A stretch of DNA of 64,000 bases from Candidatus Coatesiibacteriota bacterium (GCA_030602715.1 JAUVZD010000001.1:248001-312000); one strand, 5' to 3'. Shown: positions 8,650-17,554, counted from the stretch's first letter. Program-made: numbers and translations. The notes: generated from the sequence alone by a model not told the origin.

Positions 8650-9081
8650 ATGGATGAACCGAACGCAGGAATCTTCTTCACCAGAAAGAAAACCGACCCC
8701 GGACCGCTCTGGGATAAAGGCAGGCTGTGGATGATGGAGGCACAGAGCGCCCACAGTTGTGGTGAGGTGCAACGAGCTCTTTATTCCGTTCCAAGAGCCG
8801 GTGAATACCTGCTCAAGGCATACATAGCCCACCGGGGATTTAAGCCTCCCGCCGGCGCAGAGCTGGAGTCCTCTCTCATCCCTCTAATGCGGGGTGCGAC
8901 CAGAGAGGAGCAAGAGCGGCTTACCCGAGCGAGGGAAGCCTGCCGCCGTCTGTTCCAGCTGAGATGGCGGGGGGTGTATGAGGACGATAAAAAATTAGCT
9001 CAAGAGCTAAAAAGCGCCTTTGAGGATTTAGAGGTTATCTACCAATTTGTGAGCGAGTTTTATTCTCCGGAGCAGGGCTAA
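8650..9081 (+). CDS. HEPN-like helical protein
   Basis: A 143-residue all-alpha protein. The segment after LWDKGRLWMMEAQSA, with ALYSVPRAGEYLLKAYIA and then a basic/polar stretch, follows the HEPN pattern (helix, helix with Lys-Ala for binding, loop). The catalytic RxxxxH motif of RNase-type HEPN toxins is not evident, and no nucleotidyltransferase (MNT) partner is adjacent, so a toxin role is unsupported. It lies 10 bases after the UbiA-like gene and 8 before a lipoprotein, suggesting one transcript. The family call is tentative. Confidence 0.45.
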   Translation: MDEPNAGIFFTRKKTDPGPLWDKGRLWMMEAQSAHSCGEVQRALYSVPRAGEYLLKAYIAHRGFKPPAGAELESSLIPLMRGATREEQERLTRAREACRRLFQLRWRGVYEDDKKLAQELKSAFEDLEVIYQFVSEFYSPEQG

Positions 9082-9089
9082 GGCAAAGC

Positions 9090-9866
9090 ATGAAGCGAGC
9101 GACAATCATCATAATAGCCTTTATACTTGTGGCATGTTCCTCAACCCTCGCCGGGAAAGCTCTCCCGGTCGCGGTGACCGGGGTTATGGAGAACACTTTT
9201 TCCTACACAGTGCAGGCTGATGATGCGGCAATGATTGGAGAGTCGGTGAAGGTGGAAGGCATCTATCGCACCTACGGCAAGGCGGGGGTGATTATCTGTG
9301 GAAAATATGGTGAGGGGCGCTGGGCGAATACTTATTATTACATCTCCCCTGAAGACTCAGGGGACCATCTCCAGCGGTTGGCGGACCACACCCTGGTTCT
9401 GGCGGAGTTGAAGGTCGTTGATGTAGAATATTATGGCTACAGCTATCTCGTTGAGATTATCTCCCTGAAGGACTGCAAATCCGGAGGGGAACCCTACGGG
9501 GATGTCTTCTCCATTATGGGCATCATCTTTGAACGGTGGGCGGAAATACAGGATATTGACCTGGCATCCATCTCCAGTGATATTGCAATTGAATATATGA
9601 AGGGTTATCGTCTGCCAGAAGTAGACAGTTACAATGAATGGACTGCGGAGCTAACCGGCGTTGATGGAGGCAGTGACGTCTTGCTCTATTGTGTGCAGGG
9701 AATGTATCTCCCGCCCCAGGATAATCCCCAATTGATGAGAAACCTGGAAATTTTCGTCCTGCTTCCCTTTTATTATAGTCAAGATGATGCGGATACATTT
9801 GAATATATATTGGACGATGAACCCGCAGAAATTATGGTGACCATTCGCGGTCAACTTCTGGAGTGA
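9090..9866 (+). CDS. Predicted lipoprotein of unknown function
   Basis: A 258-residue protein with a short lipoprotein signal: basic MKR, hydrophobic stretch, lipobox LVAC with Cys at about residue 16. The mature part is beta-rich (VKVEGIYRTYGKAGVIICGKY, then alternating hydrophobic strands), with a middle helical region around IFERWAEIQDID. The early part vaguely resembles an OB-fold in its strand pattern. I recognise no family. Ribosome binding probably uses AAGG just before the ATG. Confidence 0.6.
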   Translation: MKRATIIIIAFILVACSSTLAGKALPVAVTGVMENTFSYTVQADDAAMIGESVKVEGIYRTYGKAGVIICGKYGEGRWANTYYYISPEDSGDHLQRLADHTLVLAELKVVDVEYYGYSYLVEIISLKDCKSGGEPYGDVFSIMGIIFERWAEIQDIDLASISSDIAIEYMKGYRLPEVDSYNEWTAELTGVDGGSDVLLYCVQGMYLPPQDNPQLMRNLEIFVLLPFYYSQDDADTFEYILDDEPAEIMVTIRGQLLE

Positions 9867-9877
9867 ACACGACTCCC

Positions 9878-9906
9878 TTGACTAATATCCTGATTTAGAC
9901 TATAAT
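9878..9906 (+). promoter_or_regulatory. Promoter of the bactofilin-like gene
   Basis: TTGACT (9878-9883), a 17-base spacer and a consensus TATAAT (9901-9906). The start ATG is at 9941 with GGAGG upstream. Confidence 0.75.
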
Positions 9907-9940
9907 TGCTACTTGACATTCAAAGATTGGAGGTAATGCT

Positions 9941-11020
9941 ATGAAAAAGAAAAAAGCCTCTACCAGTTTTTTTGCCATAATCATTTTGCTTTTCCTCTCC
10001 TCCGCCGTCTGGGGCGGTGGAGCGATGAACTTCGGGCCCAGCGTTGAGGTGCTGTCGGGAGAGATAATAAAGGGAGATTACTTCTGCGCCGGGGCAAGCG
10101 TGGTCATAGACGGCACCATCACCGGCGACCTCAAAGCCTACGGCGCCTCGGTGGTGATAACCGGTGATGTGGGCGGAGATGTGGAGATCGCTGCCGCCAG
10201 TATCGTGGTGATGGGCACCGTCGGCGGGGACCTGGACCTGAGTGGCGGAGCGATCCTGATAGATTCTAATGTGAAAGGAGACCTGTCCGCCTCCGCCGGA
10301 AGCATAAAGTGCGCCGGCAATATCGCCGGCGACGCCACCCTGGGAGCGGGCAAAATTGAACTCTCCGCTACGGTCGGCGGAGACGCACACTGTGGCGGCG
10401 AAGTCAACATTATATCTGGTGCCGAGATTATGGGCAATCTCTACTACTACCCCGAAGATCGGCTGACGGTTGAGGAAGGGGCGCTCGTCCACAGCGACAC
10501 CATCCTTGAGGCACCCGAGGAGGAAAAATTCAACATTGTGGGCTTCATCGTCCAGAAGGTGTGGTTCTGGGCAGCACTCTTCCTCATTGGACTCGCCCTC
10601 TTTCTCTACAAGGGAAAGACCTATCGCCAGACCGTTGCGGGCATCGCCGAGGCGCCGCTCAAAGCCCTGCTCTTCGGTCTGCTTTTCTTCATAGTCTTGC
10701 CTCTGGCGGGCGTCATTCTTATTATCACCGTCGTCGGCATCCCCCTGGGAATCATCCTCCTATTGACTTTCATCATCCTCCTTCTGGTCTCCATGGTGCT
10801 GACCTCCACCTTCGTCGGAGAGAGAATTTTAATGCTCATCACCAAAAAGAAGGCTGAAGAGACCAGACTGCTCCTTTCCCTGCTTGTGGGGAGCTTCGTC
10901 TTCGTCCTGCTCTCCTGCATCCCCTTCATCGCCTGGCTCTTCTATCTTACGGTCTTCCTCTTCGGCATCGGGGCGGTATGGAATATGTATCTGAAGGAGC
11001 GAAAGGAGTCGGGGGGCTAG
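9941..11020 (+). CDS. Polymer-forming (bactofilin-like) repeat protein with C-terminal membrane domain
   Basis: A signal peptide (about residues 1-25) is followed by a right-handed beta-helix-like repeat (about 40-185) with recurring GDL/GGDV/GGDL turns (for example TITGDLKAYGASVVITGDVG). The C-terminal half has about four transmembrane helices (about 205-345), including a PLAGVILIITVVGIPLGI segment. Beta-helix proteins fused to such membrane tails are often annotated as polymer-forming cytoskeletal proteins, but here the repeat is exported rather than cytoplasmic. A structural or envelope role is inferred. It is a single gene with its own promoter. Confidence 0.75.
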   Translation: MKKKKASTSFFAIIILLFLSSAVWGGGAMNFGPSVEVLSGEIIKGDYFCAGASVVIDGTITGDLKAYGASVVITGDVGGDVEIAAASIVVMGTVGGDLDLSGGAILIDSNVKGDLSASAGSIKCAGNIAGDATLGAGKIELSATVGGDAHCGGEVNIISGAEIMGNLYYYPEDRLTVEEGALVHSDTILEAPEEEKFNIVGFIVQKVWFWAALFLIGLALFLYKGKTYRQTVAGIAEAPLKALLFGLLFFIVLPLAGVILIITVVGIPLGIILLLTFIILLLVSMVLTSTFVGERILMLITKKKAEETRLLLSLLVGSFVFVLLSCIPFIAWLFYLTVFLFGIGAVWNMYLKERKESGG

Positions 11021-11118
11021 TTCCGAATATCCGCAAAGGGGAGCGCACTGACAGCAGATATCTGTAATTATTAAAAGATTGTCCTCTTCAATTTTGAGAT
11101 AAAATTCCTGGAGGAAAG

Positions 11119-13182
11119 ATGGTTAGGAAATCCATTTCCCTGCTGGTGGCGATGAGCTTTCTCACTGCCTGCGCCTGCTTAGCCTACGACCAGATAGATT
11201 CCATCGTCATGGTGCAGGCAACGCCTGAGGACCACGCCCTTTTGCGCAGTCTGCAAGCGGAGATTGACGCCGTGCGCCCCGACGGATGGGTGGTGCTCTA
11301 CATCCCTCAGGAGAACCTGTCCCTTCTAACCCAGGCCGGCTTCATCTACCAAGTGCTCTACCAGGACAGTCGGGATACCTGCAACTGGATAGTCCCCACT
11401 CCGGGACTTGAAGCCAGCGACACCCACAAGATAGACTTCACCAGCTACCACGACCACGATGAGCTGGTCGCCGCCCTGGAGGAACTGCACGCCAACTATC
11501 CGGAGATAACCGAGCTATACTATCTGGGGGATAGCGTTGAGGGACGTTCCATTGATGTATTGGTCATCACCGACAACCCCTCAACCGAGGAGATAGAGCC
11601 GGAGATTCGCCTGCTGGGTGCACTGCACGGCAACGAGAGAATCAGCGTGGAGGTGCCGTTATACTTCGCCGACTATCTCTGCTCCCATTACAACAAGGAT
11701 AAGCGGGTGCAGGACATCGTCAACAACAACGAGATCTGGGTCTGCCCCATGGTCAACCCCGACGGCGTGGAGCACGGCTGGCGGAGAAACGCCAACAATG
11801 TTGACCTCAACCGCAACTTCAGCTACATGTGGGATCCTTCCGAAGAACCCTATTGCGGTCCTTATCCCTTCTCCGAGCCGGAGACCCAGGTGGTGCGGGA
11901 GTTCTCCGACAACGGCTACACTTATCCCAACACCTTCGTCATCTCCCACTCCTTCCACTCCGGAGCCGAATGCATCAACTTTGTATGGAACTACGGCGAT
12001 GCGGAACACCCCAGCGGAACCGACCACCCCACACCGGACGACGATGTCATTGAAGATGTAGCCTACGGCTACTGGGACGCCTACACCGGACCCAAATCAG
12101 ACCCCTGGACTTACGGCTTCGGGGTAACCAACGGCTGTGACTGGTATGCCACCTGGGGCGATACCAACGACTGGAGCTACGGGGAACGAAGCGACAACGA
12201 CTACACTATAGAGATATCCAACAACTACTCCCCTCCTCCATCAATGATTCTGACCTACTGCGGATATAATCTGGAATCCATGCTCTACACCTGCGAGGTG
12301 CCCCTGACAGTGGGCATCATGGGCGTGGTCCTGTCCGGCTATACGGAGGAGCCACTCTTGGCAAATATAGATGTGGACGACCGAGACTGGCCCTGGTATA
12401 CCGATCCCCAGATGGGCGACTTCTATCGCCAGCTCCTGCCCGGCACCTACGATGTAACCGTGTCCTCAGAGGGCTTTGCATCGGCTTACTTTGACGATGT
12501 GGTGGTCAATGAGGGCACCATCACCAACCTGAGTTATATGTGGCTGAGCTATTATTCAGATATAGAATTGGTGGAGTTCCTCGCTAAGCCCCATTCGGAG
12601 GGCATCAGTCTCTCGTGGCGGGTGACAGACGATGAGGAGGCAATCGGCTACAACCTCTACCGCTCTCAGGTGGAACAGGCACCGACCGGCGTAGATTCCT
12701 ATAACACCACCCCTTTATCACCAAATCATGTATTCGGCTGGCAGAAGCTAAACGACGCCCCCATCATCGGTCAGAATCCCTACTCTTTTCTTGACAACGA
12801 GGTGCAGGCAGGCTTGCGCTACTCCTACAAGCTGGAAGCGATATGTGAACAGGAGCTGGTCTCACTGGGCACGGCTTCCGGAACCGCCGGCAAGCCCGGC
12901 TCCTTCGCCTTGAGCCAGAACTACCCCAACCCGGCAACATCTGCGACCACTATCAACTTCACCCTGAGCAACCCCTCCCCCGCAGAGACCACTCTGGCGG
13001 TCTATGACCTGAGCGGAAGACTGGTAACCACCCTGGTTGACGACCTGCTGGATGGCGGGGATTATCAGGCTTGCTGGGACCTGAGGAGTGACGACGGCGA
13101 GAAGGTGTCAAGCGGGGTCTACGTCTATCGCCTGACCAGCGGCACAGAGCAGGAGAGCCATCGTATGGTCGTGGTTCGCTAA
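11119..13182 (+). CDS. Secreted M14 zinc carboxypeptidase with T9SS-like C-terminal domain
   Basis: A 687-residue exported peptidase. After a signal peptide (1-22) comes an M14 domain with zinc ligands in LHGNERIS (H and E) and a later His in VISHSFHSG, substrate-binding NRNFSYMW, and the catalytic Glu in YTIEISNNY. Then follow a carboxypeptidase regulatory-like beta sandwich (about 395-470), a fibronectin-like segment, and a terminal domain beginning FALSQNYPNPATSATTINF and ending in a basic MVVVR. That ending is the type A sorting domain of the type IX secretion system, or a FlgD-like Ig domain. GGAGG precedes the ATG. Confidence 0.9.
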   Translation: MVRKSISLLVAMSFLTACACLAYDQIDSIVMVQATPEDHALLRSLQAEIDAVRPDGWVVLYIPQENLSLLTQAGFIYQVLYQDSRDTCNWIVPTPGLEASDTHKIDFTSYHDHDELVAALEELHANYPEITELYYLGDSVEGRSIDVLVITDNPSTEEIEPEIRLLGALHGNERISVEVPLYFADYLCSHYNKDKRVQDIVNNNEIWVCPMVNPDGVEHGWRRNANNVDLNRNFSYMWDPSEEPYCGPYPFSEPETQVVREFSDNGYTYPNTFVISHSFHSGAECINFVWNYGDAEHPSGTDHPTPDDDVIEDVAYGYWDAYTGPKSDPWTYGFGVTNGCDWYATWGDTNDWSYGERSDNDYTIEISNNYSPPPSMILTYCGYNLESMLYTCEVPLTVGIMGVVLSGYTEEPLLANIDVDDRDWPWYTDPQMGDFYRQLLPGTYDVTVSSEGFASAYFDDVVVNEGTITNLSYMWLSYYSDIELVEFLAKPHSEGISLSWRVTDDEEAIGYNLYRSQVEQAPTGVDSYNTTPLSPNHVFGWQKLNDAPIIGQNPYSFLDNEVQAGLRYSYKLEAICEQELVSLGTASGTAGKPGSFALSQNYPNPATSATTINFTLSNPSPAETTLAVYDLSGRLVTTLVDDLLDGGDYQACWDLRSDDGEKVSSGVYVYRLTSGTEQESHRMVVVR

Positions 13183-13210
13183 ACTTTCAAAAAACGCAGC
13201 ATAAAAAAGA

Positions 13211-13237
13211 GCCGGGCGTAACTTGCCCGGCTTTTTT
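13211..13237 (+). terminator. Terminator of the M14 peptidase gene
   Basis: The perfect stem GCCGGGC (13211-13217) / GCCCGGC (13225-13231) is followed directly by six T. Confidence 0.9.
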
Positions 13238-13313
13238 GGTTATTCTTCCTCCACATAATATTTTTATACACTCAAACAAGCACTCTGTCAAGCATATAAT
13301 TGTAAAATTGCCC

Positions 13314-13342
13314 TTGATTTTCGGGCGCATCTGCTCTAGTAT
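13314..13342 (+). promoter_or_regulatory. Promoter of the zinc-ribbon gene
   Basis: TTGATT (13314-13319), a 17-base spacer and TAGTAT (13337-13342), followed by AAGGAGG before the ATG at 13371. Confidence 0.5.
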
Positions 13343-13370
13343 AAAATCACGACTTTTCAAAAGGAGGCTC

Positions 13371-13538
13371 ATGTCCACTACCGACTACATCTGTCCTCAT
13401 TGTGGGCACAGATTTCAGCTGAACAATTCCGCCCTCAAAGGGAAAGGGGAGATCACCTGCCCCATCTGCAAAAAATGCCCGCTCATCCCCGCTGAAGAGG
13501 CTGACCAAGCGCAGGATGATGGGGACAAAGAGGGCTGA
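13371..13538 (+). CDS. Small zinc-ribbon protein
   Basis: A 55-residue protein with CPHC (C8, C11) and CPIC-KKC (C30, C33, C36), giving a four-cysteine zinc site like those of MJ0042 or FmdB-type ribbons. The tail is acidic. The start is set by AAAAGGAGG seven bases before the ATG; a longer frame from 13236 runs through the upstream promoter and terminator and is not credible. The function is unknown; small ribbons of this kind often bind nucleic acid or proteins. Confidence 0.65.
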   Translation: MSTTDYICPHCGHRFQLNNSALKGKGEITCPICKKCPLIPAEEADQAQDDGDKEG

Positions 13539-13640
13539 AACCGTTTCTAAAAAAAGAGGGGGTAGCTTGCGTCTAGCAATAAATATACAACTTATGCTCT
13601 CATCTTCCTGTTTTATCTCTTATGGTTGTTCTCCTCAATT

Positions 13641-13665
13641 AAAAAAGGGGCGGAAATACCGCCCC
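13641..13665 (-). terminator. Terminator of the pyr operon / MGMT-like gene
   Basis: On the minus strand GGGGCGG (13665-13659) pairs with CCGCCCC (13653-13647), followed by six T. It lies 21 bases past the MGMT-like stop and is the first clear terminator downstream of pyrB2, apart from the leader attenuator. Confidence 0.88.
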
Positions 13666-13685
13666 TCAAGATTCATCCTTTTCCC

Positions 13686-14138
13686 TTAAAAACCGTGCAG
13701 GTGTCGTTTGAAGCCCTCCACCTTCGGGGATTCCTTCCCCTCCCCCGGTTGGATATTGTATCCTTCCTTTTCCAGCCGCCTTCTCTGGCTCTCAACCCCA
13801 CCGGGGAACTTATCATAGAGGCTTCCGTCGTCCTTTACCACCCGCCAGTAGGGTGAGATGTTCCCCCTTCCGGAACTCATATCCTCTTCTGCGGTCTCAC
13901 TCACCATTTTCAGAAAAAGACCGGTGGTCATAGGGCAGGTGAAATCGGCTTCAAAGTCCTTCGCCAACCGTTCCTTTATCTGACCGATTGTGGCCAGCTC
14001 CCCATCGGGAATATCACGCACCAGACCGTCAATCAGGAGCGGTGTGGGGATGAACATCTTTCCCCTGCCTTTTTTATCATCAATCACTTTGGGCTCCCTC
14101 TTCAACTCAAACTTCTCTCGCCAGCTTTTCTTCTCCAT
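13686..14138 (-). CDS. MGMT-family (alkyltransferase-like) protein lacking the acceptor Cys
   Basis: A 150-residue protein. The core matches the DNA-binding domain of O6-alkylguanine-DNA alkyltransferase: IPDGELATIGQI (winged-helix entry), CPMTTG, then ISPYWRVVKDDGSLYDKFPGG and a final QRRRLEKEG helix. Where active MGMT has PCHRV with the acceptor cysteine, this protein has SPYWRV, so it cannot accept alkyl groups that way. Alkyltransferase-like proteins with such a change bind damaged guanine and flag it for repair. Whether this branch does so is not known. It lies 72 bases after pyrF with no terminator between, so it may be read with the pyr genes. Confidence 0.7.
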   Translation of the reverse strand: MEKKSWREKFELKREPKVIDDKKGRGKMFIPTPLLIDGLVRDIPDGELATIGQIKERLAKDFEADFTCPMTTGLFLKMVSETAEEDMSSGRGNISPYWRVVKDDGSLYDKFPGGVESQRRRLEKEGYNIQPGEGKESPKVEGFKRHLHGF

Positions 14139-14210
14139 AACTCCCTCCTAACTTGAGGTTTTAAGATAACTTCAACTACTTCACTGATAAATCCCAATCT
14201 CCCAATTTTG

Positions 14211-15161
14211 CTAAATCTTCCCCGATACTTTCAGGGCATCATTTATCTCATTGCGAGCGCGCTCCGCCGCCTTTGCCGCCGACTCGCCTATTTCCCCCCT
14301 GTCCTTCTCGTAGGCGTAGATTATTCCCCTCGCTGAGTTGACCACAGCTCCCAGCCCACCTTTATGGAATGCCGACACCACTTCTTCCCCACCCGCTCCC
14401 TGGGCGCCGAAGCCGGGCAGAAGCAGTATCCCCCGGGGGATAAGCTCCCGCACCCTCCTGACCGCATCCGGCTCGGTAGCCCCCACCACCGCCCCGACCA
14501 CACTATAGCCCCTTTCACCGACATAATCCCTCCCCCAATCATCCACCAGCCGGGCGATGTGCTCGTAGAACAATCCGCCCACGGAAAGCTCCATCTCCTG
14601 AACCTGACCCGCCAGAGGATTTGAGGTGCGCACCAGGATGAAGACCCCCCGCAACCCCGCAGGCGTTGCCTCAAGAAACGGTTTGAGGACATCTTCACCC
14701 ATATAGGGATTTAGAGTTACCGCATCCACAGCCAGAGGGGCTGGCTTCTCGGGACTTCCGAAGTAAGCACGAGAATATGCCCTGCTGGTTGCGCCGATAT
14801 CCCCCCGCTTGGCGTCCAGAATTACCACCAAGCCCATCTCCACCGCTTTATAGATGGTCATCTGCAGGGCGAAGAGCCCCGCCGGTCCCAAGCGTTCGTA
14901 GTAGGCTATCTGCGGTTTTACCCCCACTACAAAGGGTGCCACCGCCTCAATGATTATCCCGTTGAAGATGGCAACCGCCTCCCCGGCAACGGCGAAACCG
15001 TCCTGCTCCAGAACCAGCTTTTTCCCGTCAACACCTGAAAGTCCACAACCTTCCAGAAAGTCCCAGGGAAAGCGGGTTGGGTCCGGGTCAAGACCGACAA
15101 TCAACCGACTCTCCTTCTCCTCCACCAACCGCATCAATCGGTCGGCGAAATGCTCGCTCAT
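14211..15161 (-). CDS. pyrF: Orotidine 5'-phosphate decarboxylase PyrF
   Basis: The last step of UMP synthesis. The catalytic signature DAKRGDIGATSRAYSRAYF lies near residues 116-134, with GLDPDPTRFP at the N-terminus, VTLNPYMG, LVRTSNP and the phosphate loop LLPGFGAQGAGGE. Its 316 residues and the RGDIGATS form mark the longer type-2 (mycobacterial-type) subfamily. The ATG overlaps the pyrB-fusion stop by four bases (ATGA), indicating translational coupling. Confidence 0.96.
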   Translation of the reverse strand: MSEHFADRLMRLVEEKESRLIVGLDPDPTRFPWDFLEGCGLSGVDGKKLVLEQDGFAVAGEAVAIFNGIIIEAVAPFVVGVKPQIAYYERLGPAGLFALQMTIYKAVEMGLVVILDAKRGDIGATSRAYSRAYFGSPEKPAPLAVDAVTLNPYMGEDVLKPFLEATPAGLRGVFILVRTSNPLAGQVQEMELSVGGLFYEHIARLVDDWGRDYVGERGYSVVGAVVGATEPDAVRRVRELIPRGILLLPGFGAQGAGGEEVVSAFHKGGLGAVVNSARGIIYAYEKDRGEIGESAAKAAERARNEINDALKVSGKI

Positions 15162-16240
15162 CCCCCTCCTTCCTCAAAGAGCTCTCTGGTAAGATTGAGC
15201 GGGCGACCACAATAATAACAGTTTCCACGTTCATCCGCAAGGTCAAAGAGGTATTTTTCCGAGGTTCTTATACAGCGAGGGTTCTCACAGTTAACATCAA
15301 TCTGCCGGCCTTCTTCCAGCGGGGGCAGTTCCCCCTCCACCAAGCCAAGTAGAAGGGATATTATTGCCATACGCATAGGCACCCCGAAGAAGGCTTGCTG
15401 GAAATATTTAGCCCGGGGGTCGTGGTCCACATCGTAGGCTATCTCGTCCACCCGGGGCAGGGGGTGGAGAACGATGAGCTCCGGCGAAGCTTTCTGTAAA
15501 AGAGCGGTATCAACCACATAACTCCCCTTGACCTGTTCGTATTCCGCCGGGTCCCGGAAGCGTTCCTTCTGAATTCGGGTTACATAGAGCACATCCACCT
15601 CACCCACCACCTGAGCCAGATCACCGCCCTCCACCAGCCAGTCAGGGGGGAGTTTATCCACCACATAGTCAGGCATCTCCAGTCCCGGTGGAGAGACGCA
15701 GACCAGGGTGGCATCAAAGTTTGCCAGTGCGTAGGCAAGGGAGTGGACCGTGCGACCGTGTTTCAGGTCGCCAACTGCAGCTACTTTTATGCCATCCAGA
15801 CCGTCCTTTTCCTCCACGATGGTCAGCAGATCCAACATAGTCTGGGTAGGATGCTCGTGACCCCCGTCGCCGGCATTTATTATAGGCACCTCCGAATACA
15901 TAGCCATAGCTTTGGCAGCGCCCTCATTGGGATGGCGCATGGCGATTATGTCGCTGTAAGAGCAGAGCATGCGGACGGCGTCGGCAAGCACCTCGCCCTT
16001 GGTCGCCGAGGTAGCGCTCAGGTCGCCAAAGGATATCACCCGCCCACGCAGGCGGTTCATGGCGCTGGCAAAGGAAAGCCGGGTGCGGGTGGAGGGCTCA
16101 TAGAAGACGGTAGAGAGTATCCGCCCCTCTGCCAGGTCGGTTCCTCTGCGGGCGAACTCCATCATCCCTTGAGCCACCTCAATCAAGCCCCAGATATGCT
16201 CCCGCTTTAATCCCTCAATGCCCAGAAAATGCACGCTCAT
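15158..16240 (-). CDS. pyrB: Aspartate carbamoyltransferase fused to a PyrI-type zinc domain
   Basis: The committed step of pyrimidine synthesis. Residues about 1-305 are a PyrB chain with every active-site element I can check: STRTR at 50-54, K81 in the 80s loop (TKGEVL), MRH, HEHPTQT, LKHGR, TRIQ, and LHPLPRVDE. After a short linker the last 45 residues repeat the zinc module of the regulatory chain PyrI: C318-x4-C323 and C341-x2-C344. The N-terminal allosteric nucleotide-binding domain of PyrI is missing. The zinc module of PyrI contacts the catalytic chain in E. coli, so the fusion may stabilise oligomers without CTP/ATP control. It overlaps pyrC by 26 bases upstream and pyrF by 4 downstream. 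Confidence 0.93.
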   Translation of the reverse strand: MSVHFLGIEGLKREHIWGLIEVAQGMMEFARRGTDLAEGRILSTVFYEPSTRTRLSFASAMNRLRGRVISFGDLSATSATKGEVLADAVRMLCSYSDIIAMRHPNEGAAKAMAMYSEVPIINAGDGGHEHPTQTMLDLLTIVEEKDGLDGIKVAAVGDLKHGRTVHSLAYALANFDATLVCVSPPGLEMPDYVVDKLPPDWLVEGGDLAQVVGEVDVLYVTRIQKERFRDPAEYEQVKGSYVVDTALLQKASPELIVLHPLPRVDEIAYDVDHDPRAKYFQQAFFGVPMRMAIISLLLGLVEGELPPLEEGRQIDVNCENPRCIRTSEKYLFDLADERGNCYYCGRPLNLTRELFEEGGG

Positions 16241-17522
16241 CTACCAATCTCCCCTCGGTAACAACCATCTTCCCACCCACAAAGACATACTCCGCCCTCC
16301 CGTGCAGTTTCTCGCCGATAAATGGCGAATTTCGCCCTTTGGATAGAAACTCGCCAACAACCACCTCGGCGCTGGGGTCAATTACGGTGATGTCGGCATC
16401 GCAACCCTCCTGCAAGCTCCCCTTGCCGGAAAGCTCCAATCTCCTGGCCGGGTTGCAGGTTATCTTGGCGAGCGCCTCCATCATGGTCAGATGACCCGCT
16501 TCCACCAGGTTGGTGATGACCAGAGGTAAAGTGGTCTCCAGCCCGATAATGCCGAAAGCCGCCTCCTGAAAGGAGATATCCTTCTCCTCCAATGTGTGCG
16601 GTGCGTGGTCGCTGGCTATGATGCTAACCGTCCCCTCCCTGAGAGCAGATACCACCATCCGTCTGTCCTCCTCGGAGCGCAAGGGAGGGTTCATCTTGGC
16701 CGAGGTATCGTAATCCCAGGTCGCCTCCTCTGTCAGGCTGAAGTAATGGGGTGCGGTCTCGCAGGAGACATCCACCCTCCGCTCCTGAGCTGACTTTACC
16801 GCATGCAGGGAGCCAGCGGTTGATGCGTGGGCGATGTGTAGTCTTCCCCCGGTCTGTTCGGCAAGCAGACAGTCGCGGGCGACCATGGTTGTCTCCGATT
16901 CCACCGGGATACCCTCCAGCCCCAAAACGGTTGAGGTGTAGCCCTCGGTTACCGAACCGTGACCGGTCAGAGCCATGTCCTCAGCGTGGGATACCACCAG
17001 CAGACCGACGGAGGCGGCATACTCCAGAGCGGAGCGCATCATCTGCGCATCGGAGACGCAGGAGCCGTCGTCGGACAGCGCCACCACCCCGGCAAGAGCC
17101 AGACTGCCGAAGCCGGTCAGACCCTGACCCAGAAGACCCTTGGTCACCGCCCCCACCGGAAATACATTGACCAATCCCTGACGAAACGCCCTGCTGAAGA
17201 CAAAACCGACCACCGAGGGCTCATCCATAATCAAGCCGGTGTTTGCCTTACAGACCAGGGAGGTGAAGCCCCCGATGGCTGCGGCACGGGTGCCGCTGGC
17301 GATGGTCTCCTTGTCCTCCCGACCGGGCTCACGCAGGTGAACATGCATATCTATCAAGCCGGGGACGACCAGAAGGTTGCCAACATCCACCACCTCTGCG
17401 CCCATCGGCTGTAGGTCGGCGCCCAAAGCCTCCACCTTCCCTCGTTGCAGAAGTATATCGCCGACCTCATCCGTGCCGGTGGCTGGGTCCATCAGCCTGC
17501 CGTTTTTAAGCAGGTAGTCCAT
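16215..17522 (-). CDS. pyrC: Dihydroorotase PyrC (catalytically intact)
   Basis: This enzyme cyclises carbamoyl aspartate to dihydroorotate. It is an amidohydrolase of 435 residues with all metal and acid residues present: H60-x-H62 in HVHLREPG, D152 in SDDGS, H179 in VSHAED, H232 in HIAHAST, and the catalytic Asp D305 in ASDHAPH. Compare the paralogue pyrC2 at 18554-19906, where four of these positions are changed. The stop overlaps the start of the pyrB fusion gene. Confidence 0.95.
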   Translation of the reverse strand: MDYLLKNGRLMDPATGTDEVGDILLQRGKVEALGADLQPMGAEVVDVGNLLVVPGLIDMHVHLREPGREDKETIASGTRAAAIGGFTSLVCKANTGLIMDEPSVVGFVFSRAFRQGLVNVFPVGAVTKGLLGQGLTGFGSLALAGVVALSDDGSCVSDAQMMRSALEYAASVGLLVVSHAEDMALTGHGSVTEGYTSTVLGLEGIPVESETTMVARDCLLAEQTGGRLHIAHASTAGSLHAVKSAQERRVDVSCETAPHYFSLTEEATWDYDTSAKMNPPLRSEEDRRMVVSALREGTVSIIASDHAPHTLEEKDISFQEAAFGIIGLETTLPLVITNLVEAGHLTMMEALAKITCNPARRLELSGKGSLQEGCDADITVIDPSAEVVVGEFLSKGRNSPFIGEKLHGRAEYVFVGGKMVVTEGRLVDERAFSGH

Positions 17523-17554
17523 ATTTCATAAAACCATCGCTTCAAAGCCTTCCA

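Noticed and set aside
16751-17414. Plus-strand frames opposite pyrC (16751-17170, 16959-17414)
   Set aside because: Antisense shadows of a complete pyrC. Their products are Arg/Pro/Ser-rich and have no recognisable motifs.
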